Origin: a bacterium
GTDB taxonomy: Bacteria > Armatimonadota > Fimbriimonadia > Fimbriimonadales > Fimbriimonadaceae
Length of the DNA: 64,000 nt
Assembly: GCA_013823945.1 (NCBI GenBank)
Contig: PNMZ01000005.1
Location: 171,817-235,816 of the forward strand
Direction of reading: 5' to 3'
A program made the translations under genes and the position numbers. Of the stretch, positions 59,680 through 64,000 are shown piece by piece (position 1 is the stretch's first letter; every line of letters starts with the position of its first letter). The notes beneath the pieces were generated by a model. The model was given only the letters and a program-made list of their open reading frames with translations. It searched no databases and had not been told where the DNA came from.

Positions 59680-61313
59680 GATTTAGCTCCTGGAGGCTTT
59701 TTGTCCTCATTTGGTGGTTCGATGACCCGGCGTGTTCCATCCAGGCCCCTCTCGGCAGTGATGTTGACGGGGCTATCGGGCCGAACGGGGCTGAAGGATA
59801 GGACGACAACTTGGTCACCGATATTGATTCCGGAGATAATTTCAGAGTTTTTTTGGTCAGAGTTTCCGACAGTAACCTTTGTTTTGACGGCTTTTCCGTC
59901 CTGGCCAATGAGCATGACGGAGCCGTCCTGAATTGCCTCCGTTGGAATGGCTACTTTGGCCGATGATCGACTGACTTCAATATTGATTTTGGCGAACATT
60001 CCGGGCCGGAGGCTTGCTTGGTCGGAGACGATTGCGAGGCGAACAAGGGCTTGGCGGTCTTGGGGGTCAGCGGAGGGAATGATCTTTTCGACTCGGGCTA
60101 CGATGGGGTCTTCAATTCCTTCAATGGTGAGGTTTGCGCGGTCGCCGGATTCGATTTTAGTTGAATCAGAAATGGGAATGGACGTGTTGACGATGAGGCG
60201 GTCAGTTGATTCGATGACGAGGACAGGCTGACCGGGGGATGCGATTGAGCCTGGATCGGCGTTGCGCTTGGTGACGGTACCAGCGATTGTGGAGCGGAGT
60301 TCCGTGTCAGATTTTTGGGAAGCGGCGGATTGGAGTTGCGCTTCGGCAGAATCGACCCCAGCTCGAAGGGCGTTGACATTGGCTTCATTGGCGGGGATTT
60401 GAGCCCGGTTGGCTTCAGCAGAAGCGAGTGAGGCTTCGGCTTGCTCGACTCGAGCTTTTGCCGATGCGATTTGCGCTTGGGTTGTCGCTTTTGTTGAGTT
60501 GGCGTTCGCACGTGCGGATTCTAAGCGGGCCTTGGCGGTGTTGACATCGGCCTGACCAGTTTCAATTTCTCCCTGGCGGACGTCGAGGTTAGCTTGGGCA
60601 GAGGCGACAGTAGCGCGGGCGTCATCAACTTCTTGGGCAGAGACATAGCCTTTTTCGTAGAGTCCTTCGAGTCGATTGAGCCGAGTGGTTGCATTGGTCA
60701 GATTTGCCCTGGCAGCGGTGACTTGGGATCCTCGATTTTTGAGTGTGGCTTGGGCTGATGCGAGTTCGGCTTGTGCTTCGGTGACATCGGCATTCGCAGA
60801 AATTACATCGGCTTCAGCTTGCTTTTCTGTTTGGTTGAGGTTAGCTTTTGCGTTTGCGACTTCGGCACGAGCTTGCCGGATATTTTGTTGGATTTGGATG
60901 TTGTTGGCTTGGACGGTAGCTTGGGCTTGGGTCAGGCGGGAGCGGGATTCATTGATGCTGGCGCGAGCGGATAGGACGGATGCGTTGGCTTGATCGGGAT
61001 TGATCCGGGCGAGAAGTTGTCCGGGCTTAACAACTTCACCTTCTCGGACTTCGAGATAGGTGATGACACCTGTCGTCCGAGGGGCAAGGTTAACAGTAAA
61101 TTCGGGAGTTACGGTTCCGACAGATTCGATGGATTCGATGATATCGTAGCTTTGGGCAGTTGCGACTTCGACGGAAGCGGGAGCGCCTCGGCGAGCACCA
61201 GATTCTTTCTCAGCGTCGGCTTCGTTAGCTTGGATCGTTTGGAGGCGATTGAAAATTAGAAATCCGATGGCGATCACAGGCACCCCGATGTATACCAACG
61301 GCTTAACTTTCAT
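59676..61313 (-). CDS. RND efflux periplasmic adaptor (HlyD/AcrA-like) with extended coiled coil
   Basis: 545 residues, longer than the usual 370-420. One N-terminal membrane anchor is followed by a lipoyl/barrel-sandwich half (GVITYLEVREGEVVKPGQLLARI) and a very long Ala/Glu/Gln-rich coiled-coil hairpin (about 115-345). The second lipoyl half (AGTVTKRNADPGSIASPGQ), a beta barrel and the membrane-proximal domain complete it. The long hairpin implies a tall adaptor that spans more periplasm to reach a TolC-like channel. A TATAAT ends 9 nt before the ATG. It overlaps the pump gene by 4 bp. Confidence 0.93.
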   Translation of the reverse strand: MKVKPLVYIGVPVIAIGFLIFNRLQTIQANEADAEKESGARRGAPASVEVATAQSYDIIESIESVGTVTPEFTVNLAPRTTGVITYLEVREGEVVKPGQLLARINPDQANASVLSARASINESRSRLTQAQATVQANNIQIQQNIRQARAEVANAKANLNQTEKQAEADVISANADVTEAQAELASAQATLKNRGSQVTAARANLTNATTRLNRLEGLYEKGYVSAQEVDDARATVASAQANLDVRQGEIETGQADVNTAKARLESARANANSTKATTQAQIASAKARVEQAEASLASAEANRAQIPANEANVNALRAGVDSAEAQLQSAASQKSDTELRSTIAGTVTKRNADPGSIASPGQPVLVIESTDRLIVNTSIPISDSTKIESGDRANLTIEGIEDPIVARVEKIIPSADPQDRQALVRLAIVSDQASLRPGMFAKINIEVSRSSAKVAIPTEAIQDGSVMLIGQDGKAVKTKVTVGNSDQKNSEIISGINIGDQVVVLSFSPVRPDSPVNITAERGLDGTRRVIEPPNEDKKPPGAKS

Positions 61314-61322
61314 GTGATTTCA

Positions 61323-61328
61323 ATTATA
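61323..61328 (-). promoter_or_regulatory. -10 element of the RND operon
   Basis: TATAAT on the minus strand, 9 nt before ATG 61313; leader of about 3 nt predicted. Confidence 0.55.
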
Positions 61329-61373
61329 CGAAGGGAATGATTCGGTGTGCCAGGATTTAACAGAACTACCGAT

Positions 61374-61766
61374 TTAGGTGGACGAGTCCATCAGGAGGGC
61401 TTGCATGAGGTCGATGCGGAGGACAATTCCGATGAGAATGTCTTGGTCGACGACGGGAAGAATTGTGAGGCCCTGGTTGAGCATCAGGTGAAGGGCATCG
61501 CTGATCTCGGTGTTAGGGTGGGCGACAGTAGGTTTTTCCGTAGCGAAGAGGTAGGCGCTCTCGTGGCTTAATGCGGTGATTTTGCCGCTTTTGAGGGTGG
61601 CTCGGGCGAGATCGCCTTCGGTGATGACATGAGTTGGGGATTGATCTTGATTGACGATCACGAGGGCTGGAAACTGATAGATATCCATCTTATCAACGGC
61701 ATCGCGGAGGGTGCTTGAATGGGTTAAAGATGGGATGTGGGCATGGAGCACCTCGCGGAGAATCAT
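61374..61766 (-). CDS. CBS-domain pair protein
   Basis: 130 residues from ATG 61766. Two CBS motifs make up the whole protein: STLRDAVDKMDIYQFPALVIVN to VITEGDLARA, and TEISDALHLMLNQGLTILPVVDQ to IGIVLRIDLMQAL. Such stand-alone pairs bind adenine nucleotides and regulate partners. It is divergent from the amidohydrolase gene across 39 bp; TAAAAT (61774-61779, minus strand) ends 7 nt before its ATG. Confidence 0.88.
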   Translation of the reverse strand: MILREVLHAHIPSLTHSSTLRDAVDKMDIYQFPALVIVNQDQSPTHVITEGDLARATLKSGKITALSHESAYLFATEKPTVAHPNTEISDALHLMLNQGLTILPVVDQDILIGIVLRIDLMQALLMDSST

Positions 61767-61773
61767 TGGACTG

Positions 61774-61799
61774 ATTTTAGCTGGTTGGCGGGATATGAT
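61774..61799. promoter_or_regulatory. back-to-back -10 elements of two divergent leaderless genes
   Basis: Minus strand: TAAAAT at 61774-61779, 7 nt before ATG 61766. Plus strand: TATGAT at 61794-61799, 6 nt before ATG 61806. The whole intergenic space is 39 bp, so both promoters overlap the opposite -35 regions. Confidence 0.55.
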
Positions 61800-61805
61800 G
61801 GAGGG

Positions 61806-63368
61806 ATGTTGATTGGAGCTGAGATTTGGGGGATTGGGGCGCGTGGGTTTACGGTTGAAGGGGGGCGATTTGGGCAGGTTGGGGGCGATATTGCTGGGGG
61901 GGAATGGGATGGCTTTGTGGCGTTGCCGGGCTTTATTGATGCTCATTGCCATGTATTGCCGAGTGGACTTGACTTGCTCAAGTTGAATCTATCTGCTTGT
62001 GAGAGTAAGGAAGCGGTATTGGCGGCGGTGAGAGAGTGGCTACCTCAAGTGAGCGAGGGCCAGTGGTTACACGCGACTCAGTACGATCAGAATCGGTGGG
62101 GTGAGCACCTGACCCGATGGGAGTTGGATGGCGTTTCTGAATCGGTGCCGATTTTGCTGCGGCATTCTAATGGTCATGCAAGTGTGGCGAATTCGGCGGC
62201 TTTGCGGGCGGCGGGGGTGACAGCGGAGACAGTCGATCCGGTGGGGGGTGAATATGAGCGTGATGCGAAGGGCGTGATGACGGGGGTATTGCTGGAGAAG
62301 GCGCATGAGATTGTGACGAGTTCGGCTCCGGAGCCAGGGCTGGAAGAGATGGTCGAGGCAATTTTGCGGGCAGGGGAAAGCATGGCAGGATTTGGGATCA
62401 CGACGGCAACGGACATGATGACGGGCCGCTGGGATTTGGAGATGGAGTTACAGGCTTACCGGATTGCGAGTGAGCGTGGGTGCAAGGTTCGGTTGCGGAT
62501 GTATATGCAGTGGCGAGAGGTTTTGGGGGATCGGGGGATTGATCCGGCTCGCTTGGCGGAATTGATTGATGCGATGGATCCTGATGTGTGTCAGGTATTG
62601 GGATTGAAGGTTTTTGCGGACGGAGCGATTGGAAGTGCAACGGCGGCGATCCACGGCAAATTTGTGACGACGGGGCGGAACGGAAAGTTGATTTATCCGG
62701 AGGCGGAATTGGCGCGGATTTTGGCGTTGATTGATGCTGAGGGGTGGCGGTGCAGTGTGCATACGATTGGGGATCGCAGTACGGATTTGGTGATGGAAGC
62801 GTTTGAGAAGACGGCTTATCCGGGTCGGCACCGAATTGAGCATGCGATGATTTTGTCGGATCAGCAGATTGGGCGGTTGGCGCGTCTGGGGAGCCATGTG
62901 ACTTTGCAGCCGGAATTCTTGTATCGGTTTGGGAAGGGTTATCGGGCTCAGTTGGCAGATGGCGTTTGGCAGAAATTGATTCGAACGCGGAGTTTGATTG
63001 ATGCGGGGCTATCGCTTTCGTTTAATAGTGATCGGCCAATAGTGGTTGGCGATCCTTGGGTGGGGATTGGGGCGGCGGTTAGACGTCCCGAAGGGTTTGA
63101 CCCGGCTGAGGCTTGTTCAGTTGAGGAGGGGGTGGGGATGTATACGCACGGGGGAGCGGTTGCGAATTTTGATGGAGAGTGGCTGGGCCGGATTGAGCCG
63201 GGATTTGGGGCGGATTTTCAGATTTATGAGCGGGGGGCGTTGGCGGAATTTAATGGGACAACCCCACCCGGCTCCGATGGAGCCACCCTCCCCAAACTTG
63301 GGGAGGGAAAGACGAGCGAGTTTCCGAAACCAGTTGCGGTTTATCGGGGAGGGGAGCGGGTGGTTTAG
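61806..63368 (+). CDS. amidohydrolase family 3 protein (YtcJ-like)
   Basis: 520 residues from ATG 61806, which is the predicted transcription start; a longer reading would overlap the divergent CBS gene. Metal-dependent hydrolase with ALPGFIDAHCHV near residue 40 (HxH-like metal site), LRHSNGHASVANSAAL, SVHTIGDRSTDLV near 300, HRIEHAMIL and NSDRPIVVGDPW (metal Asp). Substrate unknown, perhaps a cyclic amide or imide. Codons about 485-502 come from a REP repeat, giving TTPPGSDGATLPKLGEGKT near the C-terminus without stopping the frame. A second copy of this tail begins at 63884. Confidence 0.88.
   Translation: MLIGAEIWGIGARGFTVEGGRFGQVGGDIAGGEWDGFVALPGFIDAHCHVLPSGLDLLKLNLSACESKEAVLAAVREWLPQVSEGQWLHATQYDQNRWGEHLTRWELDGVSESVPILLRHSNGHASVANSAALRAAGVTAETVDPVGGEYERDAKGVMTGVLLEKAHEIVTSSAPEPGLEEMVEAILRAGESMAGFGITTATDMMTGRWDLEMELQAYRIASERGCKVRLRMYMQWREVLGDRGIDPARLAELIDAMDPDVCQVLGLKVFADGAIGSATAAIHGKFVTTGRNGKLIYPEAELARILALIDAEGWRCSVHTIGDRSTDLVMEAFEKTAYPGRHRIEHAMILSDQQIGRLARLGSHVTLQPEFLYRFGKGYRAQLADGVWQKLIRTRSLIDAGLSLSFNSDRPIVVGDPWVGIGAAVRRPEGFDPAEACSVEEGVGMYTHGGAVANFDGEWLGRIEPGFGADFQIYERGALAEFNGTTPPGSDGATLPKLGEGKTSEFPKPVAVYRGGERVV
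63258..63308. repeat. REP-like palindromic repeat, copy 5, in frame inside the amidohydrolase gene
   Basis: AACCCCACCC arm, an inner GGCTCC-GAT-GGAGCC hairpin, then CCTCCCCAAACTTGGGGAGG. It encodes part of the protein's C-terminal tail. Confidence 0.8.
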
Positions 63369-63423
63369 GATTGAATTGATTTGACTTTGCAACTCATTGT
63401 CAAAAGGAGGAGTGAGAAACCAT

Positions 63424-63807
63424 ATGGAAATTTTTCTGATGATTGCAAATCATCTTTACTGGACACCGGCAGTTGTCGGCAGTTTATTGTTTATGCGTGG
63501 GTTGCTTCGTGGTGATCTTGTGAAAGAGCATTACATTGTGTTGCTATTCTCTTCGATTGGGGGACTCGGCGTATCAGTCCTTTACCTGGGGTGGGCGTTT
63601 GTAGTCTTGATACCGTTTGGCTTGCTCATAGCAGTGGCATGTATTCCCCTGACCCTTTTGGGAGTACTTTTTTGTTTCTTTCCAATACAGATGAAGGATG
63701 CAACGCGCGTTCGTTCTGGTTGGAATTTCTTGGCATTAGGTTGGCTTGCGGCGGGAATCTGCTACTTGATGTGGTATGCGGGCGTTGGTGCCGTTGCAAG
63801 TAGTTGA
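63424..63807 (+). CDS. small membrane protein of unknown function
   Basis: 127 residues from ATG 63424, with AAAAGGAGGAG 13 nt upstream; GTG 63412 is an alternative with closer spacing. Four hydrophobic segments alternate with short loops (HLYWTPAVVGSLLFMRGLL, YIVLLFSSIGGLGVSVLYL, LLIAVACIPLTLLGVLFCFF, LGWLAAGICYLMWYAGVGA). No family is recognised. It lies between the amidohydrolase and its duplicated tail, so it may have arrived with or caused the duplication. Confidence 0.65.
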   Translation: MEIFLMIANHLYWTPAVVGSLLFMRGLLRGDLVKEHYIVLLFSSIGGLGVSVLYLGWAFVVLIPFGLLIAVACIPLTLLGVLFCFFPIQMKDATRVRSGWNFLALGWLAAGICYLMWYAGVGAVASS

Positions 63808-63826
63808 GTGTAATTTGTTCTTTCAA

Positions 63827-64000
63827 ATGATGTGCCAAAAATCCAGGTTGCGGTGGGATGAACTGTTAGCTGAGTACGTGGTGGATTTTCAGATTTATGA
63901 TCGGGGGGCGTTAGCGGAGTTTTGTTGGGTAACCCCATCCGGCTCCGATGGAGCCACCCTCCCCAAACTTGGGGAGGGAAAGACGAGCGAGTTTCCGAAA
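63827..64000 (+). pseudogene. second copy of the amidohydrolase C-terminus, runs off the window
   Basis: From ATG 63827 an open frame reads 19 unrelated residues, then DFQIYDRGALAEF, a REP-encoded stretch and GEGKTSEFPK to the window end. From 63884 it matches the amidohydrolase tail at 63212-63328: the part before the repeat differs at about a dozen positions, the repeat and what follows are identical. No catalytic region is present, so this is a fragment from duplication or the remnant of an older gene end. Confidence 0.7.
63930..63980. repeat. REP-like palindromic repeat, copy 6
   Basis: AACCCCATCC arm, GGCTCC-GAT-GGAGCC, then CCTCCCCAAACTTGGGGAGG. It is nearly identical to copy 5 and lies in the duplicated tail. 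Confidence 0.8.

Noticed and set aside
1..64000. CRISPR arrays, IS elements, prophage or rRNA genes
   Set aside because: No spaced direct repeats, transposase, integrase, phage structural gene or rRNA sequence was seen.

Overview
The window looks like a chromosomal segment of a free-living, flagellated, diderm (Gram-negative type) bacterium of moderate GC. Outer-membrane evidence comes from a KdsB-type CMP-Kdo synthetase, a TorF-like beta-barrel porin, an RND efflux pump and many lipoproteins. The prepilin with an A|FTLIELL cleavage site and GGNYVFAD tail, the PEP-CTERM protein, a fused SecDF and flagella without phage or plasmid genes fit Armatimonadota (Fimbriimonadia-like). That assignment is inference from protein style only; no rRNA gene is present.

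Layout. 0-6 kb: small basic protein, tRNA-Thr, MFS exporter, GT4 glycosyltransferase, Kef-type antiporter, greA and a lipoprotein, then a 363-bp gap holding a structured short transcript. 6-11.5 kb: copper monooxygenase-like protein with a heme-c site, SDR, a pair of M16 peptidase-like proteins, kdsB. 11.7-19.3 kb: secDF, two exported unknowns, an ALDH16-like double-domain dehydrogenase coupled to deoC (acetaldehyde made by DeoC can be oxidised by the dehydrogenase). 19.3-30.3 kb: mixed accessory genes, including a PEP-CTERM protein divergent from an XRE-cupin regulator, a sialidase, an AT-richer gene group behind tRNA-Gln, an S1C protease, a TlpA-like thioredoxin and a GDPD-like enzyme. 30.5-38.2 kb: tRNA-Arg and a minus-strand flagellar operon flgB-flgC-fliE-fliF-fliG-fliH-fliI-fliJ, a lytic transglycosylase and a MotE-like protein. 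38.3-48.7 kb: porin, orphan GlmL/MutL-family ATPase, prepilin, sugar-ABC ATPase, lipoproteins, matrixin-like protease, GT-C membrane protein and a LolA-like/thioredoxin fusion. 48.8-56.5 kb: E1 alpha/beta of a 2-oxoacid dehydrogenase, a serpin-like lipoprotein, and livJHMG without livF. 56.5-64 kb: RND pump and adaptor, CBS protein, amidohydrolase, a small membrane protein and a second partial copy of the amidohydrolase tail that runs off the window.

Three genome-scale patterns stand out. (1) Many genes have a -10-like hexamer only 5-7 or 9 nt before the start codon, which implies leaderless or nearly leaderless mRNAs; by this rule deoC would start at an AUC codon. (2) A REP-like palindromic repeat (core CCTCCCCAAACTTGGGGAGG preceded by an ACCCC-rich arm) occurs at least six times; two copies lie in frame inside genes, and copies occur beside both partially duplicated gene tails. 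(3) Several convergent gene pairs share their stop codons in a 4-bp overlap. The best candidate for something undescribed is the structured, terminated RNA at about 5.97-6.17 kb. Others are the serpin-like lipoprotein that seems to lack a reactive-centre loop and the two-gene module behind tRNA-Gln.
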